A stretch of 64,000 bases of DNA from Manis javanica (lineage: Eukaryota; Chordata; Mammalia; Pholidota; Manidae), in the NCBI RefSeq assembly GCF_040802235.1, contig NC_133166.1, positions 115,644,991-115,708,990 of the forward strand, written 5' to 3'. The notes below the pieces were generated by a model. It was not told where the DNA came from and did not search any database. It was given only the letters and a program-made list of their open reading frames with translations. Position numbers and translations under genes: made by a program. Below are positions 13,760 through 26,994 of this stretch, piece after piece; within the stretch, counting starts at the first letter, position 1, and every line of letters begins with the position of its first letter.

Positions 13760-16700
13760 CTAGAATTTGAACTCTTTGTATTTCTTGCTGCCCCCGCGGC
13801 TATCCTGGGGTTGAGCTTTCCGTTTCTTTTGCTATAGGAGAAAGAGAAACAGGTTACAATAGGTTAAACATCACACTGATCACCAAAACAAGGGGGAGCA
13901 GCCTGACACAGCCACAGAGGTCTGTAGAAAAAGTGCTGAAACTGGATTCTCAGACTCTGATGAGTTCCTTCCCCTCTCTGGGCCTGTTTCATCATCCTTT
14001 AAGAGAGCAGCCACTGGGGTATTCCTAGGGTTTCTAGCACCAAGGAAGCCCAGGGCAGCAGGCACTGAGTCCACCCTCACTCTCACTACTAGAAGACACC
14101 ATTCCTCTGAAAAAGGAGTCCTTGGTCCCTTGTCCCTGGCTATCACCCAATTGGGGTCCTGTGTGAGCTCCTACCTTCTGCTTGGCAGCATGCTCAGCCA
14201 CCATGTCACTAAAGTCTTCCTTCTCCACTTGTGCCTGCTGTTCCCGCACATGCTCCTCGTACTTCTGGGTCATGGCCATGGGATCCAGCTCCAACTCTTC
14301 AGGTGCCAAGGCCACTTCCACACCTTGCAGCTCGGGTGCTGGGCCCTTCCGGCTCATAACCTGCAAAAGGAATCAGAACCATGGCAACTCCAAAGACAGG
14401 CTCATGAGTCCTAGCTTCTACCCCCTTTCACAGGCCCCAAAAACAGTATCCTCCAAGTGCTCACTGTGGACATGTCATAGATGTGAGTCGATCCCATCAT
14501 GGCTCCCCCAACGGTGGCTGTTCTCTTTTCTGGCAACACAGTGAACAGCTGAGGTGTCTCGCTTCTGCAAAGGACAATGGAATTAAGCCCAAAAAGGAAA
14601 GGATGAAAAGGTCTCCAGAGGAGAAGCAAAGGAACACAGGCAGCACCTCTGCCCAGCTCCCTGGAGAAACTACAAGACACCCAAGGAAAAATGGTGCCCA
14701 AGCTGCCTCTGTATATCATGGAGATCCATGAGAGGAAAGAACTGGGTTAGTGGGGAAAGGCATGGGGGTAGTGCTGATTCCAGGGAATAAAGCCTAGGAG
14801 TATAGAGACCGAGTTAAGAGGTCCCCTGAACCAAATTTAGGGGATCAGCGATCAAGATCCTACAGGCAAAGAAAGGCTACAGATCAGAGAGGCTGAAAAA
14901 CTCTATAATTTGTCCAGTACAGAGAAGCTAGCAGGAAAGGAGAGACTACCAGTTCCTGCCCCAAGTTATGCCTGGAGTTCTAGCAGAAAGAACTCAAACC
15001 TCTGGCACTCCTATGGGTGCAAAAGCCACCCTAGCTAGTCTCACCACTGACATGAGCAAATACACCAATACTAACACAGACTGATCCCCACCTCTGTCCC
15101 TGGAGGAAGTGACATCTATTCTCACACAGCAACTAAACTGAACACCTTAAAACAGAATTCAGGTCTGGTCACTCCTTTGCTCAAAACCCTCTGAGGCTTC
15201 TGATCTTCACTGAATGCCTCTAAACTCTTTACTGTGACCTAAAGTGTTCATAATCTGGTCCCTTACCAAATCTCTGCTCACTATACTCCAGCCTACGTAA
15301 CCCTTCTTTCCTTTTCTACCTTAAATAGGCAAAACTCTGACTTTTGATTCCTGGAAAAAGAGCAGCAGGGACCAGATTTACCCTCCCACCTGAAACAACC
15401 AAAAAATGGCCAAAATAAATAAAATCATGGTTTTCAAGTTACTGGATGTGGGGCAGTAGAGGACAGTGATTCCTGAAAGGCAAAAAACAAATGAGTCCTC
15501 AACTTCCCAGCCTACTGTAGTGCAAAAATTTGCAGGTCACAGAACAAGGAGGGGAACCCATGTAGAGCCCAGAATATTCCATGAGTTGAAGGAATGAAGC
15601 TGGAAGTTCAGAGAGTCCAGGGCAGCTAGAGATCCAGGGACAGAGTACTGGAGACAGGAAAGCAGCACAGAGACTTAAGAACTCAAGACACCTAAAGAAG
15701 GTCTTTCATAAGTATACGAGCGAGTGAGTACTGAGTGTAAGAGAACTACCCAGGGAACAAACCACCCAAGGATTAGTGCTAACAGTGCTGGCTGCTCAGT
15801 CAGGACTGGGAATAGTGCCTAGTCTCATTAGCCAGACTGAAAAAACCTTCTGAGGAACAGGCCATTAAGTATACAGAAGGGTCTTGGGCCTCAGGAGTGG
15901 AGAGGCCTGAGCACAGCTTCAGCCCCGCCTAATGAATCTGAAAAACAAGACCTGAAAGAATCAAACTGTTTCCAAGCACCTTAATTGTACTCCTGAGGAA
16001 AACTGACAACTTATAAAAATACAAAAGTATCCTGGACCCAGCAGGGTAAATTTCACGAAGTCTGGCATCCAAATGGATATTAAAAAGCATGCAAAGAAAC
16101 AGGAAAATACAATCCCTAATAAGGAAAATTATCAATTTACATCAACCCAGAACTGGCAATGATGTTACCATTATCAGGCAAGTATGTTAAAATGTTACTG
16201 TAAATGTATTCTATATGCTCAAAAATAAGACACAGAAGATAAATATAAAAATATCACCCAAATCATACTGCTGGAGATGAAAACTACATTGGATGGGATT
16301 AACAACAGATTAGAAACTGCAGGAAAAAACATGTTAGGAAACCTGAAGACAGAAGAATAGAAATTTTCTAAAATGAAATACAAAGAGAAAAGATATTTTA
16401 AAAAAGAACAGAGCACCAAGTAACAGTAGGACAACTTCAAGAGATCTAATACATGTGTAACTGGCATTCCCAAGAGGAGAAAAAGAAACAAAATAAATCT
16501 GGAGAAATAAAGGCCAATAAAAACTATAAACCCACAGATTCAAGATGCTTAACAAATCCTAGCAAAGCACCAAGAAAACTACACCAACACACTGCACTAT
16601 ACTGTGTGTCATAAATCGTTCACAAGTTATAAAGAGAAAATCTTAAAAGCAGCCACAGAAAAAGGACACATTACATACAGACCAAAGGAAGGCAGACAGA

Positions 16701-19700
16701 TTTCTCATCAGAAATAATGCAAGAAGACACTGGAGCAACATCTTTAAAGTACAGGAAAAAAAGACCTACTTCAACCTAGAATCCTATACATGGCAAAAAT
16801 CTTTCAAAAAGGAAAGACAAATGAAGATCACAAAAGCTGAAAGCATCCATAACTCACAAAAAGAAATGTTGATGGAGACCTTTCAGGCAGAAGGAAAATG
16901 ATACCAAATGGAAACCTAGATGAAGAAATGAAGGAACTCTGGAAATGCTAATTACATAGGTCAATATGTGATTATTATTTAAAACTCTGCAAAAGAGAAC
17001 TATTTAAACAAAAAAGCCACACAGTATAGGATTTATAACATACACAAAAGATGTTATTAAAACAGTGCAGAAGTTAGGAGGAGAGAAATGGAAGCATACT
17101 GTTGTAAGGTTCTTACTACTATACAAAAGTGGACATCACTTGAAGATAGACTATGATAAAGATGGATATTATAAACCCTAAAGCAACCACTATATAACAG
17201 AACAAAGCCTTACAGTTAAAAAGTCAACAAAGAAGGTAAAATGGAATCATAAAAGATGTTCAATTAATCCAAAAGGCAGGAAAATAGGAAAAACAAAACA
17301 ACAGAACGGACAAAGAGAAGACCATCTTATGAAAAAGGGATCAGTTAGTTCATCAAGAAGAATTAACAATCCTACACTTTTGTATGCCTAACAGAAGAGC
17401 TTTAAAGTGCATGACTATGTGAAACCTGTAACTATCTTAAGGTCTTTGCCCTGCTTGTACTTACAGTTCTGCCCCAGATCATCGTGTGGCTGGCTCATTC
17501 TTAACATTCAGCTCTCAGCTCAAAACCCACCTCCCCAGTGAGGCCTTTCCAAAGACCTTCCCACCTCCCTAAGCCTCTATCTCCCATTACCCAGTTCCCT
17601 TTGCTACACCACCCTATGCGCATCTGAAATTATCTTGTTCTCTGGTGAACTGTTTACCTCTTAGAGCAGTGCCTGGCACAGAGCTGGTGTTCAGTAATTG
17701 TTAAAAAGTTGGGGGAAAGGAATAAATAAAAGCCAGCCAGCTAACCTAGAGGGAAGACCAAGTCCTTCCCTCTCGGCCCTGCTGGTCCTCTTACCCATCC
17801 ATTGCCTCCTCGATCTTCTTCTTCCTCAGCTCAATGAGTTCAGGGGTCTCCATTCCAGCTGGCACTGACGAGAATCCCCCGGGAGTGATGAGGCCACTGG
17901 GAAGAGAGGAACAAGCTCTGGACTAAGGGGGAGACTCCCGAAGACAGGCCACTTCTGAGAGGCTGACTCTGCTTCCCCACCTGTCTGCAGGGGTAATAAA
18001 GCCTGTCTCATCTGGTTTGTCTTCATCACTTTCCTCCTCTTCCTCTTCTTCTGAAGACTCTTCATCAGATGGCTCCAGCTCCCCCCATGGAGTCCGATCA
18101 ATCTCTTCTTCCTCAGTCTTGGTCTGAAAGAGATCAGTGATTTACTCAACAAACGCTAAGTCCCAAGCTGTTGTAAGCTGAAGGGATACAACAGTGAACA
18201 GACGATTACCTGCCCACAGAAAGCCCATGTTCTAGTGGGGAGCTTGCTATCACCGCTCAGGAGAATGCACACCCTTTTCCAGACCTTGAAAGTTCAGAAC
18301 ACCCAGCTCCCTGATAATGAAGCTATAACCAACACGACCTTAAGTAAGACCAAGCTTGCCAGCCACGGCACATACCTGAAATTCAGCAGCGTTGGTTCCA
18401 AACACATCCCCATAGAGTGGTTTCCCAGTCTCATCCACTGGGGGTTTGCCCCAGCCTCCAGCATGGTACCCAAAAGAACAGCTCTGCACGAGGGGAAATA
18501 CAAGCCAGTTGCACTCCTAAGCTACAAAACAAACACTGAAGCCTGAGAGAAAAATCATGCTCTCAAGTACAGAACTAATACTTGGGGACTCTAGAAATGC
18601 TGATTCCGGAGAAGAGTTGACTGTTATAAAGTGTTACAAAGCAAAAGTAGTAAGCAACAAAAATCTGAGAGCAATAAAGGTGAGCAGATGAGAGGCCGAA
18701 ATATACTACTGACCTCTGCCTCCATGGTAGAGTCCATACCGACTGAAACTGAAACATGTACTTCAAAAATCGTGACTCCAACTTCTTGTTGATTTCTCCT
18801 AACTTTGGAAAGCTTTTGCAATCTATTTCTCTTTAAGGGACAAACATTTTTATCTGAAGTTTAATGATTACTTCTTGTTCATTCTAATGATCTGTTGTTT
18901 ACTACATGTTTTTAATGTAATGTTTTTTGTTTAAAAATAATAATAAATTTAATGCCATTCCTGAGATAAAATTATTTGTCTGTCCATGCATATACTAAAG
19001 AGATATCTGGAAACACATTCACCAAATGTTAGATTTGGTTATCTCTGAGCAGTGAAACTGTGGGAGATTTGTTTTCACCTTTGTGCTTGTCAATTCTGAT
19101 GGACTACTTTATGGTGAGCATGATGGGTATTCAAAAACCATCACTTTTTTTTGAAAATGAAAAAAGTGAGAGAGAGAGACATCATGGAATGAGAACAGGA
19201 AAAAAACAATCATCCTGTAGCAAAAAGCAGAGGCAGTTAAGAATGAAAGAAAGGACTGCGCTCACCTCAGGGATGGGCGAGTTCAGCCCAGGGATTTTCA
19301 GGTTGGGGTATGATGGGGGTGGTCCATATCGCTGCATGGCAATCAGCCACGGGGGAGGGACCTTATGGGCATTCTGCAGGAAAAAGAGAATGAGATGCCA
19401 CCTGCCTGACCCTCTTTGTCTTCCTTCCACCCCAATTCTTACTGTCAGGTAACTGACACTCACTGGTCCTACTGGCATCCCCAAAGAAATCCTTAGCTCG
19501 TCAGAGAGATCGCCTGGCTTCTTCTCCTTCAGTCGCGTCTCAAACTCCTTCCCCTGAGGAAAAAGTAGAGCATGCTATATTGCAGACACCAGACAGACTG
19601 GAAGCTCAATGGCTAGAGGACATGAGAACAGAGATGAGAAGTCCCAATCCACATCAGATACAAAATCCTACTGAGGGCTGCCTAGATCCCACTCTGATTC

Positions 19701-22700
19701 TCATCATTCTTTCCCTAGAGTAGGAAAGAAATAAAGGTCAGGAAGTGAGAAAGGCAAGACTCCCAGTGCTGTCATTAACCCACAAGGAGAACAGTCAAAT
19801 TTAGGACCTGCTTTCTCATCTGTAAAATGAGGGCAGGCCTTCAACAGGATGATCTCCAAAATCCTTCCCCTCGAAAATTCCATAATATCAAGGTGGTTAA
19901 TAGTGTAAGATTCAGGAAAAAGAATAAAATTTTTCCTCCCCCAGTATCAAATGTTTCCTAAAAGCACACGACACTTGGGCCCTGTCCCTAAACCACCCAC
20001 CACAAACAATTATCACTTCAAAGACAGTCTGCATTTGTACTCCAGAAAACCACCTCATTTTAAGATTACAAATTCCATCCCATCCAAAAGGAGCTAATGG
20101 ACAACTTAAGGTGAGGGGAAGGGCCTCTGTACCAGCTTCGAAGGCCTTTATGACCAGGAGTTACACAGCCACAACCAAAGGCCCAGCCTTGCCTCCCCAG
20201 CCGCAGCTCCCTAACCTCATAGTACAGGTCCCCGTGGATGGTCAGCTTTGGCTTGGTCTGCCACTTGAAGAAGGCATCATGCAATTTCTGGTAGTCAATG
20301 TCGATCTTCCCCATCTTGGGCCGAACCTTCTCTCGCATTTTTGACTTCATGGTCTTCTGTTCTTCCTGTGGAGAAGGGCAAAAGACACGCCATAAAAAGT
20401 ATCCTCCAGGTTCAACTATTAATAGATCTGGCTCCCCACTCCCAAAAGAGATCAAGGGAAGCCTCCTTTATCTCATTCTGAAAGTCACCAAAATCCTTCC
20501 TGCTCAAACCCCTCAATATTACATGCTGAACAAAACAGGTGTATCACATGAAATCATCCTCAGCTATGAACATCAATGAACACTTTTTTAAGCCACCTGA
20601 TCAAGAGACTGATCTCATTAACTGCCCCTGGAGAGAACTAGGTGACTACAGGCCCAATGCAAGGTTAAGTTTTCACTGTGCTTTTTTTGTACCTTCTGAA
20701 TTTTCCCACTACTCACAAGTCATTATATCCACTCAAACTATTTATAATTAAAAATTTTTAATTTGAGAAGTCACACAACCACCATGAATCTCTAGCCGCA
20801 AAGTGCATCCATGAGGCTCACACTGTGGGCAGAGAATTATAGACACAGCCAAAAGCAACCTGAAAGGAAAGGAGGCCCCGTGTGCAGATCAAAGAGAGCC
20901 AGCAAAGTGCAGGTGGAGGGCAAGAGACAAGGGGTAAAACAGGATAAAGCAGAGCTGCTCAGAACCAGAGGTCTCAGCAGGGGGCAGGAGAGCTAGCTCA
21001 GCGCATCACTGTGAGGTCTGCCTTTCACATGTTAATGGCCTCCCCTCTGGCCCTCCCCAGCTTCCTGCCCTTCTGCCTTGTGTCATATGAAGTGCTGTCT
21101 CTAAACTGGAGATTACACAATTAACAAGCAGGTGGGTTCTGCGAACCAGATCCCGATTTTGAAGCAGGCTGCTATTACAGACGTGGATCCCGCAGAGCAG
21201 CTCTGAGCCCCAGCCAGGTCCTCACCTTCTCCTGTAGGGCCTCCCGCATCTCCTGGATGCCTGTGCGTTTGATGAAATCCGGTAGCTCGAAGGGGGGCTT
21301 CTCAATGCCTCGTTTGCCCTGCAGGTACTTGCGCTTAAAACACCAGTGGCGAGGCACGGGCACGGAATTCCGAGTGGCCTTGAGGTGAACCAAGAGCTTG
21401 GGGTCCTGTGCTGTCACATCATGCATCTCCACAACGTCGGGACGAGCCACAAGCTGGATAACACAGCAACACACCTCTAAAAGCCCCTACCTACCTCTCA
21501 CGTCTACCACTTTTTCTTTTGTCTTCCTCAAAAGACCCTTAAAGAAGTTGCCCAGGCCTCCCCCAAAACTCTCCCCTGCAAAGAAAGCCCCACTCCCCAT
21601 GGGATTCTAGGAGCTTATGAGGTCTCCCAGCCAGGCTCCAGGGCCTGGGCATCATCACAGGTCTCACCTGTTTGAGTTCAGCCACAGTGAAGCGATTCAT
21701 TCGGCGCAACTTCTTCTTGGACAGCTTGGGAGCTTCTGGCTTCTTCTCCTAGAACATAACAGTCATCTTTTGAGCAGGACTCTTGGGTGTGAATCAGACT
21801 GCCTAGCTTATCCCAAGCGTAAACGACTAAAAGGATTCTCGACCTCAAGACTTCACAGTGGTCCTCGCTGGTGGCATCTCACCACCGACCCAAGTCCTTG
21901 TCCTCCTGACGGGTGGCTGTGGGCCTCACCTGTTCATCATCACTACTATCATCATCGCTGTCCTTATGCTCCTCCTCAAAGCCCTTCTTCTTAGGGGCTG
22001 CAGAGTTCTCCAATCTGTCAAGTTTCTCTGGTTCCTTCTCTTTCTCCTTCTTCACGTCATCAGTGAGCTGAGGAGACAGACAACGTGGAAACCTCAGCCT
22101 GGGCCCCTCTCTAGTTCCCGAACCAAACACTGAACGATGTCCTCCTTACCCCGTCTTCCCCCTTCCCTGCTCAGCTCTGCCCCTTCAGAGCACACTGCTC
22201 CTTATACCTTGAAAGCCTCAAAAATCCTCTTGAAGAAGATGAAGTTGGGTTCATAAATTTCAGGTTCTTCAGTCACATACTCAATTTCAACATCAGCTGC
22301 TGGAGAGTCGGAGCTGTGGGACCGGGCCGACTCTTTCTCTCGGTCCCCAGAGCTCTCAGATGACGCCCCCCGGGCCCGCTGGGGCTTTTTCTTCTTCTTT
22401 CGGTTCCGACGCTTCCGGTTTTTCTGCCCAAACAAGGAAAACCAAGTGGGTCAGAAATCCAAGCAAATCCAAAAAATCCAAGCAAATCCTGCTGCATATC
22501 CCCCAGGCTCCCTGGGGGAAATCTCTTCACCCAATTTCCCCAAGTGGCTGAGAAGAGAACTTGATGTCAGACTCCAAAGTTCTGCCCCTGTCAAGCTGTG
22601 TGCCTCTAGATAAACTACTGAACCTTTCAGAACCTCAGTTTTTTGGGCTTTAAAACGTAGGTGTACATAGTACCCACACCTCAAAGAGTTTATGGCAATT

Positions 22701-25700
22701 GAACGAAAAGTATGTGTAAGATGCTTAGGGCAGGAATTAGCACAAAACAGTAGCTACTACCCAGTGAGCATTTGGAACTGGTGTTATCTCAGTGCCCAAG
22801 CCCCATCTCCTGACAGTCCTAACAGCCCTTCCAGACCCAGTTCCAGCTCATACCTCTTTTTTGGATATGGACACAGTGTCCTCCTCAGTCTCTGACGCCG
22901 AGTGGCCCAGGGAGGAGCGAGTATCAGTTTCCATTTCCTCTTCCTCTGTGAGCAGGGATGGCAGCCATCAGTATCCTCACATCAGTGCCTGCCACTCATT
23001 CACAGTCACCCCTCTTTACCAAGAGCCAGTTTCTCTCTCCAGCTCTCCTCAGGAAAGGGAGGAACGAAGCCTTGGCCTCAGCCTCCCCACACTGCCCCTG
23101 CAGCCCTCCAGACACACTCACCCTGCTGCGAGTTCATCTCTTCCTGGCGGCTCTCCTTCAGCTGTAGGATCTTCTCCAAAGCCTGGGGGATCTTGGGGCC
23201 CACAGAGGGGTCATCCATCTGCCAGACACAATCCAGCCAGCAGGGGTGATCTCAGTGCCCTTTTATCTCTGATTTTCACCTCTTGTACTTAAAAAGGCTG
23301 CTGGCCAGGTGATGTAAACAGCAGAGCGCGGACGACTGGACTAAGTCACCCGCAGAATCCCTCATAGTGAACCCCAGAACCCTACCCAGAAACGTCTCCC
23401 TGACCCTCCTTCCTGCCCTACCTATGGTTTTAACCAAGTTTGGCTCCCCCCACCACCCTAAATCCTCCCCCAAAATCCAGAAATAGTCCCCTCCAAAACC
23501 ATACTCTCCTGTGCCTAAGAAGAAATCACCAATCTCGGGACTCTCTTGTCCTCTCCTGGCGTGAGCCAGGAGCTCTATTCTCTCACTTTTATCTCTAAAT
23601 AAAAGCCTGTACCTTGCTCTCCTAAAAAAAAAAGAAATCACCAATCTCACCTCTCTGTTCTCATCTCCAGGGGGTGGAGGGGGACCACGAGGCCTGGGAA
23701 CTGGGGCCCCCATGGGCAAAACAGTAGGAGTGGGGCCCACTGGAGCAGCAACTGAGAGGAGAAATAAGTCCATAGACAGAAGAGACAATGTATTCATTTA
23801 AAAAATTACCTTCCTTGCTAAAAGGCAGAATGACGACCACCCTTAGGAGAAGCGGGTGGCCAGAAGGGAGCCTGGGAGAGCTTTTGGGGTGCTGATGTTT
23901 TGGTTCTTGGTTGAGGTGCTGGTTGTAAGGGTGTATTCAGTTTATGAAAACTCACTGAGCTGTATACTTCTCATATGTGCACTTGTTTTTGTGTGATATA
24001 TACTTAAATTAAATTTAAAAATGTTTAAGCCCCTTCCTTATCCTTCCTTTCCATTTCCAGGGTCTTACCTCGAGGACCCAGGGGAGTGCGAACTCCAATT
24101 TGGCCCATATCCTGTGGGGGACGAGGGACGGGGGTGCCCATCTTGGCAATCTCCTGCTGCCGTTCCTGCTCCAGTAACACAGCTGCCTACAAAAGGAATT
24201 GGGAGTGGAGACACAGCTAGGGAATCCATTGGGCAGACAGCCTCCTGCAAATGCATTCTTTCAATTGGCTAACAGGCCCAAGGAGAACAAGGTACCACTC
24301 ACTCAATTTCTGATATCCCTGTTGCCCCCAACACCTTCAAGCTACTGATCTAAAATGGGGAAGCCCTCTCTTCACACAGAAAACCAGGAAACTTCTGGTT
24401 CCTAACAGAAAATTCAATACTTAGCTAACCTCTGCCTTCTACTTTATAGTATAAAGTTTTCTTTTCCAAGAGATTATTTCTAAGGAATAATTTCTTGCCC
24501 ACACCCACCCATCACAATCTGTGCAAAAAACGGTACTTCATAAATATATCCGGAAATACTCCTGAGTAGCCTTGGCTAACAACTGTTACAAAATACCTCC
24601 GGGGCTGAATGTTTTATGTATCATTCTCTAACTTAACATCTATCACGTTTAGCCTAAATGTGATACAAATGACTAAATTAGTCCAGAGTCCTCCCCAAGT
24701 TATCTAAAATGGTATCAGATAAAACTAGCAGAGATCAGCAAACCTTTTCTGTAACAGGCCAGACAGCAAAATATTTTTGGCTTTACAGGCCACTGTATGG
24801 ACTCTGTTATATAACATTGGTTTGTGGGGTTTTTTTTCAACAATCTTCTAAAAAATATAAAACCATTCTTAGCTCATAGGCCATACAAAAACAGGCCACA
24901 GTTCATACTTTACCAACCCCTGGGCTACAGGAAAGATGGAATTATTTGGGAGATTCTGGAACTTAGCTGAGGATGAAGTAACCTCTGCAGAAAATCTGAA
25001 TGGTGCATCTTGTTTTGGACACTAAGCACTAGAAGTGACAGCCAATGGATTGGACCATGGAGTCAAAGTTGACAGTAAGAGGCATTACCCGCTTCTGCTG
25101 CTCCAAGAGCTCGTGTTCCTTCAATGAATGATCTCCCTGCTTAAAGAAGAAAACAAGCTCATACCAGCACCAATACCCTACAGGCCAGTCTGGGTCCTCT
25201 TCCAGCGTAGGGACTAAGTCTTATTAATTTTTGGTTCAGACCATCCCAGAAGGGTTAGCTCCAGGATCCGACCCTCTCTGAGGCTCCACTTCCCCTTCAG
25301 GACCCAAGTTGCCACCTGTCCTACCTGCTTTGCACGCTCCTCTTGTTGCATCAGCAATGCTGCCTGCTGCTGCGCCAGTTTCAACCGCTCCTCCTCTGAT
25401 AGAGCCACAGGATCACCCACCCGGAGAGGTGGGGGGGGCCCTAAGTTTGGTGGGCGGGGTCCAACTGCCATAGGAAAGCCAAGGCCAAGGCCTGGTGGAG
25501 GTGGTGGGGGTGGAGGAGGAGGTTGCAGAGGGGGAAGTCCCATGGGTGGTGGTGGCATGGGAATCCCAGAGAGCTGTGGAAAAAAATATGACCATAAACT
25601 AGGAAACATTTATCTACTGCAGACATGTGCTAGGAATCTACTATGAGCTAGGTGCTGGGATTCAAAATTCTTGCCTTCAGGAAGAGAATGCTCTGTAGCA

Positions 25701-26994
25701 ATATCAAGAAAAGAGGATAACTTTGGGGCATGAACCAATGAAAGCTATTGGCTCTCCCCCTAGAAAAATATCATGAACACAGACTTCACATATGATTTCA
25801 GGAGATTCAGGGACAACTCTAAAGGCCACCTAGGGACTTCTCATCACACATACAAAGTCAATGGACCCTGGGTCAGAGTCACTGCTCCAGAAAAAAACAT
25901 TCAGATCCTGGATCAGAACAGACAGGGAGTTGAGAGAGCCTAAATAAACAGGAGTTGGTTATCTCCCAATGACTCATTAAATGTAGAGGGTACAAAATCA
26001 AATCTGGGAATGAGCCCTAATGTCCTACTAAATAACATGGGAACTGTGCCCTGGGAGGGCAAAGAAGAGGGTGGATTACTTATAGCTGGGAGAAGCTCAA
26101 GTAAGGCTTCCAGATATTTATGCTAAACCTTAAATGACAGGTAGAGTTTGGAAAAGCAGACATCGGGACCAAGGGAGGATTGAAGAGCTCCCAATTCTGT
26201 CATGGCAGTGCCCCCCAGGCCAATCTCCTGGCTGCACTCCCCAATACACTGCATGTGAGAGGAGGGGCTACCCTGGGCAGAAGAGATCTTACAAAGTGGA
26301 ACAACCTCCTTACCTGTGCTGACATGGGAGGGGGAGCGGCTTTGTCTCCATCCTCACCTCTCAGAACTGGTCGATTCAACACGATGCCAGTCTACAAAAG
26401 AAAAGGACTCTAGGTCACTCCAAGAGGAGCTGTTCCACTCAACATTTGCTCCCATTCACTCAACAAAATTACCCAGTACCTGTCTGCCAAAGCTCTGGGC
26501 TGGGCACTTAAGAGATAAAAGCAAGGAAAATGAGCAAGTTTTGGCTTGCTGAGTCGAAGTACATACATAACCAATGCGAACCTTGTCCTGAGGGGTCATG
26601 AAGGCTTCCTTCAGAAGCTTGGCCTGTCCCGCCTCCACCACTTACCTGGCGGGTGTAGGTCTGCAGCCGCTCCACTAGCTCCTCGCGACTCCCTGCTGGG
26701 CAAAACACAAGATAGTTGGGTAAGTCAGGCCGAGCCGGCCAGCCGGCCCGAGTTAGGCTCCAGCCGCCCGCCTCTGCCCCCACCCCCGGGTCTCCGGGGT
26801 AACCAGGCTCCGCTTCCCCACAGGCCTACGCTGCCAGCTCTTGACCTCTCGTGCTCCTCACCCTGGATCGGAGCTCCGATCTCTACCAATTTGGCTTGAA
26901 GCTCCTGGGCAGCCCAGGCGCCATAGTGCCCAGGAGGTGGCGGAGGCGGCAGCTGCAACTCTCCTTTGGGAGGTTCGGGATGCTCGGTCGCCAT
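13760..26994 (-). CDS. SF3B2: SF3B2, splicing factor 3B subunit 2 (SAP145), 22 coding exons, 895 aa
   Basis: SF3B2 is a nuclear subunit of the SF3b complex of U2 snRNP, where it binds SF3B4 and helps tether U2 near the branch point. Minus-strand exons, each with AG/GT borders and matching phase: 26994-26862, 26692-26646, 26391-26314, 25573-25325, 25139-25089, 24186-24069, 23751-23651, 23218-23122, 22945-22854, 22423-22208, 22067-21930, 21748-21668, 21453-21226, 20365-20216, 19553-19464, 19373-19266, 18483-18376, 18123-17981, 17896-17795, 14564-14465, 14360-14175, 13831-13760. They sum to 2,688 nt, giving 895 aa as I remember for human. Domains: SAP-like helix pair (about 22-60), a Pro-rich run (about 91-140), acidic/basic low-complexity stretches (about 285-440), DUF382 (about 457-597), PSP domain (about 605-659), an acidic Glu run (about 715-730), and a basic C-terminus ending KKYKEFKF. 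No stop or frameshift was seen. Confidence 0.97.
15130..15345 (+). repeat. L2 LINE fragment (SF3B2 intron 19)
   Basis: A plus-strand L2-like block: 'ggtctggtcactcctttgctc', 'aaaccctctgaggcttctg' and 'aatctggtcccttaccaaatc' in the usual order. It is non-coding and old. Confidence 0.6.
15350..17345 (+). mobile_element. Old L1 fragment (L1M/HAL1-like 5' half)
   Basis: About 2 kb of A-rich sequence follows the order of an ancient L1/HAL1 ORF1 region. It has a coiled-coil-coding part near 16,270-16,420, then blocks such as 'gagaaaatcttaaaagcagcc' and 'gatttctcatcagaaataatg'. An ORF1-ORF2 spacer-like tail ends near 17,345. All frames carry stops. It occupies most of the 3.2-kb SF3B2 intron 19 in antisense to the gene. 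HAL1 and L1M are hard to separate by eye. Confidence 0.65.
17440..17715 (+). repeat. L2 LINE 3' end
   Basis: This shows an L2-tail order: 'cagctcaaaacccacctcccc', 'tgaggcctttccaaagacc', 'cagtgcctggcacagagctgg' and 'ttcagtaattgtt'. It lies 80 bp from SF3B2 exon 19. Confidence 0.7.
22555..22745 (+). repeat. MIR SINE fragment
   Basis: A plus-strand MIR in SF3B2 intron 9: 'ctgtgtgcctctagataaact', 'ctgaacctttcagaacctc' and the later 'cttagggcaggaattagcac' arm are recognisable. Confidence 0.55.
23521..23648 (+). mobile_element. Retroposed LTR R-region fragment with poly-A tail and 16-bp TSDs
   Basis: An insert at 23,537-23,632 is flanked by perfect 16-bp direct repeats AGAAATCACCAATCTC (23,521-23,536 and 23,633-23,648). 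The body (23,537-23,623) is about 91% identical by eye to minus-strand 55,784-55,700 of the LTR at 55.6-56.2 kb. It runs from the base 29 nt after that LTR's TATA box to about 20 nt after its AATAAA, then passes into a run of A. This structure is that of a polyadenylated LTR transcript inserted by target-primed reverse transcription. It lies in SF3B2 intron 7, antisense to the gene. Confidence 0.85.
24731..24926. mobile_element. Non-autonomous hAT-Charlie element (MER1-type)
   Basis: The left end 'gatcagcaaaccttttctgtaa' (with minor changes) and the right end 'tttaccaacccctggg' are the inverted ends of a family whose interior includes 'ggccagacagcaaaatatttt', 'ggctttacaggccactgta' and 'cttagctcataggccatac'. 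It is non-coding and sits in SF3B2 intron 5. The family name is from memory. Confidence 0.65.

Noticed and set aside
23276-23797. 173-codon minus-strand frame around SF3B2 exon 7
   Set aside because: It reads through the real exon into the intron and the retroposed LTR piece. The splice donor at 23,650 ends the true coding segment.
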